Shown here piece after piece: positions 1-8,375 of a DNA stretch of 64,000 bases. Made by a program: the position numbers and the translations under genes. The stretch comes from Lentzea sp. NBRC 102530. GTDB lineage: Bacteria > Actinomycetota > Actinomycetes > Mycobacteriales > Pseudonocardiaceae. Where the stretch lies: NCBI RefSeq assembly GCF_030269365.1, contig NZ_BSTF01000016.1, forward strand, positions 62,001 through 126,000. Direction: 5' to 3'. Numbering within the stretch: position 1 is the first letter of the stretch; each line of letters starts with the position of its first letter. The notes below the pieces were generated by a model. That model worked only from the letters and a program-made list of their open reading frames with translations, was not told where the DNA came from and ran no database searches.

Positions 1-592
1 GCACGACGATCGTGCGTTCCCGGCGAGGAAGGCCCCGCAGCATGGGCTGCAGGGCCTCGTGGATCTCGACGCCTTCCAGTGCCGGGTCGTCGACGGTGGA
101 ACCTTCGAGCGTGTCGAGGGACGCGAACGCGATGTTCTTCTCGATCCGCAGACCCTCGTAGACGTCGGTGAGCGGGATCCCGAGGTGCCGGGCGATCTCG
201 GAGGGAGTGGGAGACCGCCCGGTGCGGTGCGACAGTTCGGCGGTGGCTCCGTCGATCGAGTCGCACAGCTCTTTCAACCTGCGGGGCACGCGCACCGCCC
301 AGCACTGGTCGCGGAAGTGGCGCCGCACCTCGCCGGTGATCGTCGGCACGGCGTAGGACAGGAAGTCCGTCTGCCGGCCGACGTCGAATCGGTCGATGGC
401 GTTGATCAGGCCTACTGCGGCCACCTGCGCGAGGTCTTCCATGGGCTCGCCGCGTTCGCTGAAGCGACGGGCGATGTGCCGGGCGAGCGGGAGGTACTCG
501 CGCACCAGCTTGTCTCGCAGCACGTAGTAACGAGGCGAGTTACGCGCGGTGCGGCCGAGTTCCTCGAACGCCGCGTGCTGGTCTGGCGTCAA
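1..592 (-). CDS. RNA polymerase sigma factor, SigB/SigF-type (3' end outside window)
   Basis: Alternative sigma factor of the SigB/SigF/SigG family that directs RNA polymerase to stress-type promoters. The translation shows region 2 (ARHIARRFSERGEP, GLINAIDRF, FLSYAVPTITGEVRRHFRD), region 3 (RSPTPSEIARHLG) and the beginning of region 4 (LPRRERTIVV), where the window ends, so the last 30 or so residues are missing. An in-frame stop (605-607, the end of the SRPBCC gene) lies just upstream; the first usable in-frame codon after it is TTG at 592, giving MTPDQHAAFEELG, without a clear Shine-Dalgarno. It is the second gene of an operon with the SRPBCC gene, behind a SigF-like promoter, so control by itself or by the second SigF-type factor (45415-46248) is likely. 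Family certain, start less so. Confidence 0.85.
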   Translation of the reverse strand, partial: MTPDQHAAFEELGRTARNSPRYYVLRDKLVREYLPLARHIARRFSERGEPMEDLAQVAAVGLINAIDRFDVGRQTDFLSYAVPTITGEVRRHFRDQCWAVRVPRRLKELCDSIDGATAELSHRTGRSPTPSEIARHLGIPLTDVYEGLRIEKNIAFASLDTLEGSTVDDPALEGVEIHEALQPMLRGLPRRERTIVV

Positions 593-604
593 CGCGCACC
601 GCGA

Positions 605-1069
605 TCAGACCTGGGGCGGCGGCGTCACGTCGCCACGCCACGCGCCGGTCTCCACACCGCGGTTCTCGATGAACTCCTTGAACCGCTTGAGGTCGCCCTC
701 CACCCGCTGGCCGACGACGCCGAGTGCCGCGCCCGCCTTCTCGATGAACGTCTCGGGGTGGTACTCCATCTGGACGTGCACCCGAGTGGTGTCGTTGTCG
801 ATCCGGTGGAACGTGACCACGCCGCCCTGCGGCGCGCCGTCGACCGTCGTCCACGCGACCCGCTCGTCCGGGTGCTGCTCGGTGATCTCGGCGTCGAACT
901 CGCGCACGACACCGCCGATCTTCGTGGTCCAGTGCGTCTTCGTCGGCGTGAGCTGGTCGATCTTCTCGACGCCGTCCATGAACGCCGGGAAGGATTCGAA
1001 CTGGGTCCACTGGTTGTAGGCCGTGCTCACCGGCACGTGGACGTCCACCGACTTCTCAATGGTGGTCAC
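605..1069 (-). CDS. SRPBCC family protein (polyketide cyclase/dehydrase-like)
   Basis: Single-domain 154-residue protein of the START/Bet v1-like SRPBCC superfamily, a fold that binds hydrophobic ligands in a deep cavity. Seen: an N-terminal strand (TTIEKSVDVHVPVSTAYNQW), the FESFPAFMDGVEKI segment, several beta strands (VVREFDAEITEQHPDERVAWTT) and a long C-terminal helix (DLKRFKEFIENRG), the usual order and length. The GTG start at 1069 is chosen because GGAGGAGG lies 4 bases upstream; an earlier in-frame start at 1117 has no such site. It overlaps nothing and is followed after 12 bases by the sigma gene. Similar small SRPBCC proteins commonly belong to actinobacterial general stress regulons, which fits the promoter at 1105-1129. 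The ligand is unknown. Confidence 0.85.
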   Translation of the reverse strand: MTTIEKSVDVHVPVSTAYNQWTQFESFPAFMDGVEKIDQLTPTKTHWTTKIGGVVREFDAEITEQHPDERVAWTTVDGAPQGGVVTFHRIDNDTTRVHVQMEYHPETFIEKAGAALGVVGQRVEGDLKRFKEFIENRGVETGAWRGDVTPPPQV

Positions 1070-1104
1070 GAAACCTCCTCCTTCATCTTGGCGTCGGAAG
1101 GTGA

Positions 1105-1129
1105 GTACCCGCGTCACGCGCCGTTACAC
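1105..1129 (-). promoter_or_regulatory. SigF/SigB-like promoter of the SRPBCC-sigma operon
   Basis: On the minus strand GTGT (1129-1126), a 15-bp spacer, then GGGTAC (1110-1105). This is one base from the GTTT-N14-16-GGGTAT pattern of mycobacterial SigF and Streptomyces SigB promoters. The start codon is 36 bases downstream, leaving a short leader with a strong ribosome site. Confidence 0.6.
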
Positions 1130-1244
1130 ATCCGTCATGTGTCCACTCAGGACGGTCACGCAGAGTGGTGCACCAATCGCGATCTGCACATCACGAAATC
1201 GCCCACAGTGGTCAAACCGCTCTGTGATCCAAGTCTCACGAGCG

Positions 1245-1263
1245 GCATACTGCGCGGTATGTC
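1245..1263 (+). promoter_or_regulatory. Palindromic operator upstream of the LIV operon
   Basis: GCATACTGCGCGGTATGTC contains the inverted repeat CATAC-N6-GTATG and ends 23 bases before the livF start. CATACT within it could serve as a -10 element, so a bound repressor would block initiation. The same 19-mer with one change occurs at 14355-14373 before the molybdopterin oxidoreductase/acyl-CoA ligase operon. The style resembles TetR-family operators of acyl-CoA metabolism genes (inference). A separate weak inverted repeat, ACACAT-N5-ATGTGT, lies at 1126-1142. Confidence 0.6.
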
Positions 1264-1286
1264 ACGACGCCCCACAGGAGGCGCTG

Positions 1287-2060
1287 GTGCTCGAAGCGAA
1301 CAACCTCGAGGTTGTCTACGACGACGTGATGCTGGTGCTCAGGGGCGTGAGCCTGAAGGTGCCGCGGGGCAAGGTCGTGGCCCTGCTCGGTGCCAACGGA
1401 GCAGGCAAGACGACGTTGATGAGGGCCTTCAGCGGGCTCCTCGACGTGCACGACGGCAAGGTCACCAAGGGCTCGATCACGCTCGACGGTGAACCGATCC
1501 ACCGCCTCTCACCGGCGAAGATCGCGGACCGCGGCATCAAGCAGGCGCTGGAGGGCCGGCGGATCCTGGCCGAGCTCACGGTCGAGGAGAACCTCAAGGT
1601 CGGCGGCCACGCCAGGCCGAAGAGGCTCAACCACAACCTCGAACGCTGCTACGAGATGTTCCCGCGGCTGCTGGAGCGGCGAAGACAGAGCGCGGGCTAC
1701 CTGTCCGGCGGCGAGCAGCAGATGCTCTCGATCGGCCGGGCGCTCATGTCGGAACCGTCCTACCTGCTGCTGGACGAACCGAGCCTCGGCCTCGCGCCGC
1801 TGCTCGTGCAGCAGATCCGCGACCTCGTCGTGAAGATCAACGAACAGGGCACCACGGTCCTGCTGGTCGAGCAGAACGCCAGCATGGCGCTCTCCATCGC
1901 CGACCACGGCTACGTGCTCGAGACCGGCAAGGTCGTCATGGACAAGCCGGCGGACGCACTCCTCGCCGACGACGACATCCGCGAGTTCTACCTCGGTCTC
2001 GGCACCTCCTCGTTCCGTGCGGTCAAGCACTACAAGCGTCGGAAGCGGTGGTTGTCTTGA
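1287..2060 (+). CDS. livF: LIV-type ABC transporter ATP-binding protein (LivF-like)
   Basis: One of the two ATPase subunits of a branched-chain-amino-acid-type (HAAT family) importer, acting on the cytoplasmic face of the membrane. Seen in order: Walker A GANGAGKTT near residue 37, signature LSGGEQQ near residue 139, Walker B with YLLLDEPSLGLAP near residue 158, and the H-loop region LLVEQN. At 257 residues it is about 20 longer than typical LivF because of a basic tail ending HYKRRKRWLS. GTG 1287 is chosen because AGGAGG (1276-1281) lies 5 bases upstream. It opens a tightly overlapping six-gene operon. Since the operon includes an acyl-CoA ligase, the substrate may be an organic or fatty acid rather than an amino acid. 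Confidence 0.92.
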   Translation: MLEANNLEVVYDDVMLVLRGVSLKVPRGKVVALLGANGAGKTTLMRAFSGLLDVHDGKVTKGSITLDGEPIHRLSPAKIADRGIKQALEGRRILAELTVEENLKVGGHARPKRLNHNLERCYEMFPRLLERRRQSAGYLSGGEQQMLSIGRALMSEPSYLLLDEPSLGLAPLLVQQIRDLVVKINEQGTTVLLVEQNASMALSIADHGYVLETGKVVMDKPADALLADDDIREFYLGLGTSSFRAVKHYKRRKRWLS

Positions 2061-2875
2061 GCGTCGACGTGCGCACCTCAGCGGAGGCGCCCTCCACCTC
2101 CGTTCTGGAGGTCAGCGAGATCCGGCTCGCGTTCGACGGCGTCGTGGCCGTCGACACCGTGTCGTTCACGGTCGAGCAAGGCGAGCTCTTCGCCATCATC
2201 GGCCCGAACGGCGCCGGCAAGACGTCCATCTTCAACGTCCTGAGCGGCGTCTACCGGCCGCAGCGCGGGACCGTCCGGTTCCACGGCGACGACCTGGTCG
2301 GCATGCGGCCGCACAAGATCGCCGCGCGGGGCATGGCCCGCACGTTCCAGAACATCGAGCTGTTCTCGCACCTCACGGTCGTCGACAACCTGATGCTGGG
2401 GCGCCACAACCACATGCGGTACGGCGCGCTCTCGGCGTTCGTCTGGCTCGGCAAAGCACGCAACGAGGAGCTGAAGAACCGGGCGGCGGTCGAGGACGTC
2501 ATCGACTTCCTGGAACTGGAGCAGTGGCGGCGCTTCCCGGTCGGCCTGCTGCCCTACGGCGTGCAGAAGCGCGTCGAACTCGGCCGCGCGCTCGCGATGG
2601 AACCCAAGCTGCTGCTGCTCGACGAGCCGGTCGCCGGCATGAACGTCGAGGAGACCGAGGACATGGCGCGGTTCATCCTCGACGTCCGGGAGGAGCTGAA
2701 CATCCCGATGATCATGGTGGAGCACGACATGGGCCTGGTCATGGACCTCGCGGACCGCGTGATGGTCATGGACTTCGGTCGCCCGATCCGCACCGGCACC
2801 CCTGCTGAGGTGCAGCAGGACCCGGACGTCATCCGCGCGTACCTCGGCGAGCAGCACAAGAGCGTGACGCCATGA
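2048..2875 (+). CDS. livG: LIV-type ABC transporter ATP-binding protein (LivG-like)
   Basis: Second ATPase subunit, 275 residues. Walker A GPNGAGKTS is at residues 52-60, the Q-loop lies in ARTFQNIELF, the ABC signature is the degenerate form LPYGVQKRVELGRAL usual for LivG, Walker B is LLLLDEPVAGMN, and the H-loop is VEHDMGLVMDL. The GTG at 2048 overlaps the end of livF by 13 bases; a TTG at 2057 is an alternative start. The N-terminal 15 residues before the nucleotide-binding domain are longer than in most LivG proteins and may not be conserved. It pairs with the upstream ATPase to power the two permeases encoded at 4688-6690. Confidence 0.92.
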   Translation: MVVLSVDVRTSAEAPSTSVLEVSEIRLAFDGVVAVDTVSFTVEQGELFAIIGPNGAGKTSIFNVLSGVYRPQRGTVRFHGDDLVGMRPHKIAARGMARTFQNIELFSHLTVVDNLMLGRHNHMRYGALSAFVWLGKARNEELKNRAAVEDVIDFLELEQWRRFPVGLLPYGVQKRVELGRALAMEPKLLLLDEPVAGMNVEETEDMARFILDVREELNIPMIMVEHDMGLVMDLADRVMVMDFGRPIRTGTPAEVQQDPDVIRAYLGEQHKSVTP

Positions 2876-4695
2876 CAACAACGACCGTCGTCACGCGCGT
2901 GCGGGACCGCGCTTCCGGAACACCCGACCAGGTCGCCTTGCGCGCCAAGGACTTCGGCATTTGGCAGGAGGTCACCTGGGCCTGCTACTGGGCGAACGTC
3001 GAACTCGTCGGTCACGCGCTGCTGGCGTTGGGACTCCAGCCGGGCGAACGGGTCGCGATCCACTCCGAGAACCGGCGCGAGTGGCTCTACGCCGACCTCG
3101 GCACGGTCGCGGCGCGCGGCATCACCGTCGGCCTCTACCCGACGAACCCCGCCTCCGAGGTCGCCTACCTGCTGTCGCACTCCGGCACGCGCATCCTGAT
3201 CGCCGAGGACCAGGAGCAGGTCGACAAGGCGTTGCTGGTGCTGGAGGACACGCCCGACCTGGAGTGGATCGTCTACGTCGAGCCGCGCGGGATCAAGGGC
3301 CGCTACGACAACCCGAAGCTGCTGGCCTGGGACGACTTCCTGGCACTCGGTGCCGCCCACCGCGACGAGTTCCCGGCCGAGCTCGCCGAGCGGATGGCGG
3401 CGACCGAGTCCGGGGACGTCATGACGTTGATCTACACGTCCGGCACCACCGGGCCACCCAAGGGCGCGATGCTCACCGTGGCGAACGTCGAGTTCGCCGT
3501 CCACGTGCTGGTGGAGGGCGGCGGTTTCACTTCGCCACCGCCGTCCTCCGCCGACGTCACGCTGTCGTACCTGCCGCTGTGCCACGTCGCCGAGCGCATC
3601 TTCACGACGTGGTTCAGCGCGGCGAGCGGCGTGCGCGTCCACTTCGCCGAGTCGATCGAGACGGTGCAGGCGAACCTGCGCGAGGTCCAGCCGACGATCC
3701 TGTTCGGCGTGCCGCGGATCTGGGAGAAGGTGCTGGCGGGCGTCAAGATCGGCGTCTCCAGCGCGTCCTGGATCAAGCGCACGACCACCCGGTTCTGGTT
3801 GCGCAGGGCCGAAAGCATCGGCGAGACGCTGGTGAGGACCGGCGGCAAGCACACCGCACGGAGCCGGATCGTCTACGCGCTGGGCTGGCTCGTCTGCTTC
3901 CGTGCGCTGAAGGCCCGCATCGGCATGCGGCACGTCCGGTACGCCGCCTCGGGCGCCGCTCCGATCGCGCCGGACGTGCTGAAGTTCTTCATGGGCATCG
4001 GGGTGCCGATGCACGAGGTCTACGGCATGACCGAGAACACCGCCGTGGCCACCGGGAACCGCCCCGGCCGGGTCAAGCTCGGCACCGTCGGCGAACCGCA
4101 GCCCGGCACCGAACTGCGGATCGACGAGGAGACCGGCGAGGTCCTCACCAGGCACGGCGGCACGTTCGCCGGCTACTGGCAGGACCCCGAGGCCACCGCG
4201 CGGGTCATGAGCGACGGCTGGCTGCACACCGGTGACGTCGGCGAGTGGGTCGACGGCACGCACGTGAAGATCACCGACCGGATGAAGGACATCATCATCA
4301 CCGCGGGCGGCAAGAACATCGCGCCGTCCGAGCTGGAGAACGCCCTCAAGACCTCGCCGTACATCAAGGAGGCGGTCGTCATCGGCGACCAGCGCGCGTA
4401 CCTCGTGGCGCTGATCGGCATCGAGTACGAGACCGTCGGCCACTGGGCGCAGCAGCGCAAGATCACCTACACCACCTACCGGGACCTGTCGGAGAAACCC
4501 GAGGTGCTGGAGCTGGTGCAGAAGATCGTGACCGAGGCCAACGGGAAGTTCGCCCAGGTCGAGCAGATCAAGAAGTTCCGGATGTTCCCCAAGGAGCTCG
4601 ACCACGAGGACGGCGAGCTGACCGCGACGCAGAAGGTGAAGAGATCCGCGCTGGGCAAGATGTTCGACGACCTCGTGGAGAGCATGTATGGATGA
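2872..4695 (+). CDS. AMP-dependent synthetase/ligase (long-chain acyl-CoA synthetase-like)
   Basis: Adenylate-forming enzyme that activates a carboxylic acid with ATP and transfers it to coenzyme A. 607 residues. Seen: P-loop YTSGTTGPPKG at about residues 188-198, the A5 motif YGMTEN near 384, LHTGDVGEW near 451, and DRMKDIIITAGGKNIAPSELE with the catalytic C-terminal hinge. Length and motifs fit the FadD15/FAA1-like subgroup. Its ATG overlaps the livG stop (ATGA) and its end overlaps livH, so it is translationally coupled within the transporter operon. This placement suggests that the imported compound is trapped or processed as a CoA thioester; the substrate cannot be read from sequence. 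A second ligase of the same subgroup is encoded at 16705-18486. Confidence 0.92.
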   Translation: MTTTTVVTRVRDRASGTPDQVALRAKDFGIWQEVTWACYWANVELVGHALLALGLQPGERVAIHSENRREWLYADLGTVAARGITVGLYPTNPASEVAYLLSHSGTRILIAEDQEQVDKALLVLEDTPDLEWIVYVEPRGIKGRYDNPKLLAWDDFLALGAAHRDEFPAELAERMAATESGDVMTLIYTSGTTGPPKGAMLTVANVEFAVHVLVEGGGFTSPPPSSADVTLSYLPLCHVAERIFTTWFSAASGVRVHFAESIETVQANLREVQPTILFGVPRIWEKVLAGVKIGVSSASWIKRTTTRFWLRRAESIGETLVRTGGKHTARSRIVYALGWLVCFRALKARIGMRHVRYAASGAAPIAPDVLKFFMGIGVPMHEVYGMTENTAVATGNRPGRVKLGTVGEPQPGTELRIDEETGEVLTRHGGTFAGYWQDPEATARVMSDGWLHTGDVGEWVDGTHVKITDRMKDIIITAGGKNIAPSELENALKTSPYIKEAVVIGDQRAYLVALIGIEYETVGHWAQQRKITYTTYRDLSEKPEVLELVQKIVTEANGKFAQVEQIKKFRMFPKELDHEDGELTATQKVKRSALGKMFDDLVESMYG

Positions 4696-5575
4696 GTTTC
4701 TCCAGTCGTTGATCCGGGGCCTCGGCACCGGGTCGATCTACGCGCTGCTCGCGCTCGGCTTCGTGATCATCTACAAGTCGACGCAGGTGATCAGCTTCGC
4801 GCAGCCGGCGTTCATGCTGGCCGGTGCCGTGCTGGTCTCGTACCTCTCGCCCGCGGTGACGTTCGTGGGCGCGGTGGTCGTGGCCGCCGTGGTGATCGCG
4901 GTGCTGGCCCTGGGCGTGGAACGCACGGTGCTGCGGCCGATGGTCGGCAAGCCGGTGTTCGTGGTCGCGATCATCACCATCGGCGTGGACGTCGTGGTCA
5001 GGGTCGTCACCAACGCGTTCATCGGCCTCGACGTCCGGCAGGTCGGCGACCCGTGGGGCCTGAACACGGTGAACTTCCTCGGCGCCGAGGTGCAGCAACG
5101 CTACCTGGTCATGATCGCGACGACCGCCGTCGTGACCGCCGCGCTGTTCCTGTTCTTCCGCTACTCGCGGATCGGCCTCGCCATGCGGGCGGTCGCCTAC
5201 GACCAGGAAGTCGCGCTGGCACAGGGTGTGTCGGTCGGATCGGTGTTCGCGTTGTCGTGGGCGCTGGCCGGCGGGCTCGCCGCGCTGGCCGGGGTGTTCG
5301 TCGCGACGGGCGCCGGGGTCGACCAGCAGCTGTGGATCGTGGCGCTGAAAGCGTTGCCCGCCATCATCATCGGAGGTCTGGAGTCGTTGGGCGGTGCGGT
5401 CGTCGGCGGGCTCACGGTCGGTGTCGTCGAGTCGCTCTTCGGCACCTATCAGAACGACTTCGCGCCGTGGCTCGGACCGAACTTCGGACTGGTCGCGCCG
5501 TACGCGTTGATGCTGCTCGTGTTGCTCGTCAGACCGTACGGACTGTTCGGCAAGAAGGAGGTGGAGCGCCTGTGA
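4688..5575 (+). CDS. livH: LIV-type ABC transporter permease (LivH-like)
   Basis: Integral membrane permease of 295 residues with about eight hydrophobic segments. The opening SLIRGLGTGSIYALLALGF is the typical LivH start, where the channel loop SIYALLALG is highly conserved. IGLAMRAVAYDQEVALAQGV is the cytoplasmic coupling loop, and the C-terminal part shows IIIGGLESLGGAVVGGL and a closing LLVLLVRPYGLFG, also conserved. Its ATG at 4688 overlaps the ligase gene by 8 bases and its stop overlaps livM (GTGA). It forms the transmembrane channel together with LivM. Confidence 0.93.
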   Translation: MDEFLQSLIRGLGTGSIYALLALGFVIIYKSTQVISFAQPAFMLAGAVLVSYLSPAVTFVGAVVVAAVVIAVLALGVERTVLRPMVGKPVFVVAIITIGVDVVVRVVTNAFIGLDVRQVGDPWGLNTVNFLGAEVQQRYLVMIATTAVVTAALFLFFRYSRIGLAMRAVAYDQEVALAQGVSVGSVFALSWALAGGLAALAGVFVATGAGVDQQLWIVALKALPAIIIGGLESLGGAVVGGLTVGVVESLFGTYQNDFAPWLGPNFGLVAPYALMLLVLLVRPYGLFGKKEVERL

Positions 5576-6690
5576 AAGGGCCGAAGACCATCAAGGGCAG
5601 GCCAGAGCTCTACACCTCCTACGGGCAGGACATGGCGTTCCTGAACACGCGCCCGAAGCGTGTTTCGGTCTCCGGCCTGGTCGTGATCGCGTTGCTGATG
5701 CCGTTCATGATCACCGACGATCTCCTCCAGCTGCTCGCGACGGGGTTCGTGGCGGCGATCGGTGCGATCGGGCTCAACATCGTCACGGGCTACGCGGGCC
5801 AGGTCTCGCTGGGCCACGCCTTCTTCCTGGCGATCGGCGCCTACACGGGTGCGGCGCTGAGCGGTTCCGAGACCGGGCGGGTGATCGGGTTCGGCGTCAC
5901 GTCGCTGCCGATCTGGCTGCTGGCCTCGGGATTGGTGGCCGCGTTCTTCGGCGTGCTGGTCGCGCCGGTGGCGGTGCGGTTGCGCGGTCTCTACCTCGCG
6001 ATCGTGACGCTCGGGCTGGTCTTCCTGGGAGAGCACGTCTTCAAGGAGTGGACCTCGCTCACCGGCGGTCCCGGTATCGGGCGACCGGCGGCGGTCCCCG
6101 AGCTGTTCGGGGTGCGGCTGGACCAGAGCAACTCGGTGTTCACCGCGGCACAGATGCTCTACCTGCTGATGTTCGTGCTGCTGGTGATCTTCGGCGTGCT
6201 GGCCCGCAACCTGGTCAGGTCACGGGTCGGGCGGGCGTTCGCGGCGGTGCGCGACCGCGACCTGGCCGCGTCGGTCATCGGCGTGGACCTGACGAGGTAC
6301 AAGGTGCTCGCGTTCGCGGTGTCCTCGTTCTACGCGGGTGTCGCGGGCGCGTTGTTGTTCGTGGTGAACGGGTTCTTCGATCCCGGCTCGTTCAACCTCT
6401 TGTTGTCAGTGCAGTACATCGCGATGGTGCTCATCGGCGGCGCGGGCACCATCTCCGGAGCGATCATGGGCGCGCTCTTCATCACTCTGCTGCCACGCAT
6501 CACCAGGGAACTGCCCACGGTGCTGCCGTTCATCAGTGGTGACGCGACCGGCGTGATCACGGTCTTCCAGGTGGAGGCCGTGCTCTACGGCGTGCTCATC
6601 ATCGTGTTCCTCATCGTCGAGCCACGAGGGTTGTTCGGCATCTGGGTCCGCGTCCGCAACTACTGGCGCACCTGGCCGTTCTCGTACTGA
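5572..6690 (+). CDS. livM: LIV-type ABC transporter permease (LivM-like)
   Basis: Second permease, 372 residues, with roughly nine or ten membrane segments. Characteristic stretches are GLNIVTGYAGQVSLGHAFFL near residue 64, RGLYLAIVTLGL, the coupling loop VGRAFAAVRDRDLAASVIG, and the late IGGAGTISGAIMGALFI. A GTG at 5572 overlapping the livH stop is taken as start, which gives the normal length; the frame is open upstream but only in the shadow of livH. A short hydrophilic N-terminus (about 35 residues) precedes the first membrane helix. The gene is followed after 11 bases by the binding-protein gene. Confidence 0.93.
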   Translation: MKGPKTIKGRPELYTSYGQDMAFLNTRPKRVSVSGLVVIALLMPFMITDDLLQLLATGFVAAIGAIGLNIVTGYAGQVSLGHAFFLAIGAYTGAALSGSETGRVIGFGVTSLPIWLLASGLVAAFFGVLVAPVAVRLRGLYLAIVTLGLVFLGEHVFKEWTSLTGGPGIGRPAAVPELFGVRLDQSNSVFTAAQMLYLLMFVLLVIFGVLARNLVRSRVGRAFAAVRDRDLAASVIGVDLTRYKVLAFAVSSFYAGVAGALLFVVNGFFDPGSFNLLLSVQYIAMVLIGGAGTISGAIMGALFITLLPRITRELPTVLPFISGDATGVITVFQVEAVLYGVLIIVFLIVEPRGLFGIWVRVRNYWRTWPFSY

Positions 6691-6701
6691 GGAGATTCCC
6701 C

Positions 6702-7988
6702 ATGTCTGGTAAGAGAGTCGCCGTGATTTTCGTAGGGGCGTTAGCCCTGGCATCGTGCCGAGGATCCGACGGCGCGGCGCCGCAGGAGGGCGCGGGCGGG
6801 ATCAAGGTCGACGTCGGAGTGACGTCCGAGGCGTGTCCCAACGCCGTCGACAAGGCCAAGGGCTGCATCTACCTGGGCACCATCTCGGACCTCACCGAAG
6901 GCCCGTTCAAGACGCTGGCCGTGCCGATCACGGACTCGCAGAAGGCGTTCTGGAAGCGCGTCAACGACAAGGGCGGCATCGGCGGGTACGAGGTCGACGT
7001 CACCAAGTACGTCAAGGACAACAAGTACAACCCGCAGATCCACAACCAGGTCTACCAGGAGATCAAGGGCAACGTGCTGGCGCTGACCCAGACCCTGGGC
7101 TCGCCGACGACCGCCGCGATCCTGCCGGACATGAAGAACACGCAGATGGTCGCGGTGCCGGCGTCGTGGACCTCGTTGTGGGGCTTCGAGGACGGCGTGC
7201 TGGAGTCCGGCGCGAACTACTGCGTCGAGTCGATGAACACCGTCGACTACGCCGTCGAGAAGATGGGCGTGAAGTCCGTCATGGCCGTGCACAACGCCGG
7301 TGACTACGGCGACGACGCGGCGGCCGGTGCGAAGATCGCGGCGGAGAAGCGCGGGCTGACGTTCGAGAACGTCACCACCCAGGCGGGCCAGGACAACCAG
7401 GGCGGCGCGATCGACGCGGTGGTGTCGAAGAAGCCGGACCTGGTCGTGCTGACGACCGGCCCGACCGACGCGGCCGTGATCATCGGGCAGGCCGCGGCCC
7501 GCGGCTTCAAGGGCAGGTTCATCGGCACCTCGCCGACGTGGAACCCCGGTCTGCTGAAGTCGCCGGCCGCTCCCGCGATCAAGGCGCTGTACATGCAGTC
7601 GGCGCCGTGGAAGTCGTGGAGCACCGAGTCCGTCGGCCACACCGCGATGCGCGCGGCACTGCCGGGCGTGACGCCGAACGACGGCTACACGGCCGGTTGG
7701 GTGTGGGCGTACCCGTTGAAGGCGGCGCTCGAAAAGGCGGCCGCCAACAAGGACCTGACGCGGGCCGGTGTGCTGAACGCTGTGAAGCAGCTCACCTCTG
7801 TGGACTACGAGGGGATGCTCCCTTCGGGTGCAGGCAATTTCTCCGCTTCGCCCCAGGACGCACTGTTCCGCCAGAGCACCCTCTACCAGCCCGACGACGC
7901 CTCTCCGACCGGAGTCACGCTGGTAGAGGACTTCTTCACCGGTTCCACGGCCAAGGACTTCAAGTTCGAGAAGCCCTGCTACCAATGA
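6702..7988 (+). CDS. LIV-type ABC transporter substrate-binding lipoprotein
   Basis: Extracytoplasmic solute receptor of the periplasmic-binding-protein type I fold (Peripla_BP_6), 428 residues. The N-terminus is a lipoprotein signal: basic MSGKR, hydrophobic core, lipobox LASC with Cys19 as the predicted acylated residue. The mature part shows typical LivK-type features such as ITDSQKAFWKRVNDKGGIGGYEVD, the hinge region around MAVHNAGDYGDDAAAG, and KKPDLVVLTTGPTDAAVII. A GAGGAG site lies 9 bases before the ATG. It closes the operon and delivers the ligand to LivH/LivM. Ligand identity is open; the co-encoded acyl-CoA ligase argues for an acid. Confidence 0.92.
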   Translation: MSGKRVAVIFVGALALASCRGSDGAAPQEGAGGIKVDVGVTSEACPNAVDKAKGCIYLGTISDLTEGPFKTLAVPITDSQKAFWKRVNDKGGIGGYEVDVTKYVKDNKYNPQIHNQVYQEIKGNVLALTQTLGSPTTAAILPDMKNTQMVAVPASWTSLWGFEDGVLESGANYCVESMNTVDYAVEKMGVKSVMAVHNAGDYGDDAAAGAKIAAEKRGLTFENVTTQAGQDNQGGAIDAVVSKKPDLVVLTTGPTDAAVIIGQAAARGFKGRFIGTSPTWNPGLLKSPAAPAIKALYMQSAPWKSWSTESVGHTAMRAALPGVTPNDGYTAGWVWAYPLKAALEKAAANKDLTRAGVLNAVKQLTSVDYEGMLPSGAGNFSASPQDALFRQSTLYQPDDASPTGVTLVEDFFTGSTAKDFKFEKPCYQ

Positions 7989-8066
7989 ACCGAACGGGTG
8001 ATACTCGACCCTGACCGTCGCGATCTCTGACTACCCTCGTGGTGAGCCCTTAGGAGGTCGTTAGCG

Positions 8067-8375
8067 GTGTTGTCGTGCGTCGAGATTCGCCGATCCGCTG
8101 GAGGGCTCCGGTTATTCGTCCGTCCCCCGGCCGCGCTGAGCTGGAACGCGCGGCTGGGGTACGACCGGGTGTCGGAGTTGCTGGAAGCCATTCGTCAGAC
8201 CGAGTCGTGCACGGTGCCGGACGTGGCACTGACGTTCGTGCCCGACCAGCGCACCGGTGAAGCGGTGCTGAAGTGCGAGACCGGGTCCGTTCTGCTGGAC
8301 GCCGAAGAGGTGGCGACGTTGTCCACCGCGCTCCGCGCGCACATGCCGGACCGCATGAGGCCACTTCCGGTCTAA
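8067..8375 (+). CDS. hypothetical protein
   Basis: A 102-residue protein not recognised. It has an internal pattern of alternating strands and helices (LRLFVRPPAALSW, YDRVSELLEAI, VALTFVPDQRTGEAVLKCETG, DAEEVATLSTALRAHM), suggesting a small alpha/beta fold without membrane segments or signal peptide. The GTG start at 8067 is supported by TAGGAGGT 8 bases upstream, among the best ribosome sites in this region, and codon third positions are strongly G/C. It lies 78 bases after the transporter operon and may be its last gene or an independent one. Its end overlaps the convergent esterase gene by 4 bases. Confidence 0.7.
   Translation: MLSCVEIRRSAGGLRLFVRPPAALSWNARLGYDRVSELLEAIRQTESCTVPDVALTFVPDQRTGEAVLKCETGSVLLDAEEVATLSTALRAHMPDRMRPLPV

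Noticed and set aside
7985-8012. TGAACC after the binding-protein gene
   Set aside because: No CGT element at the right distance.
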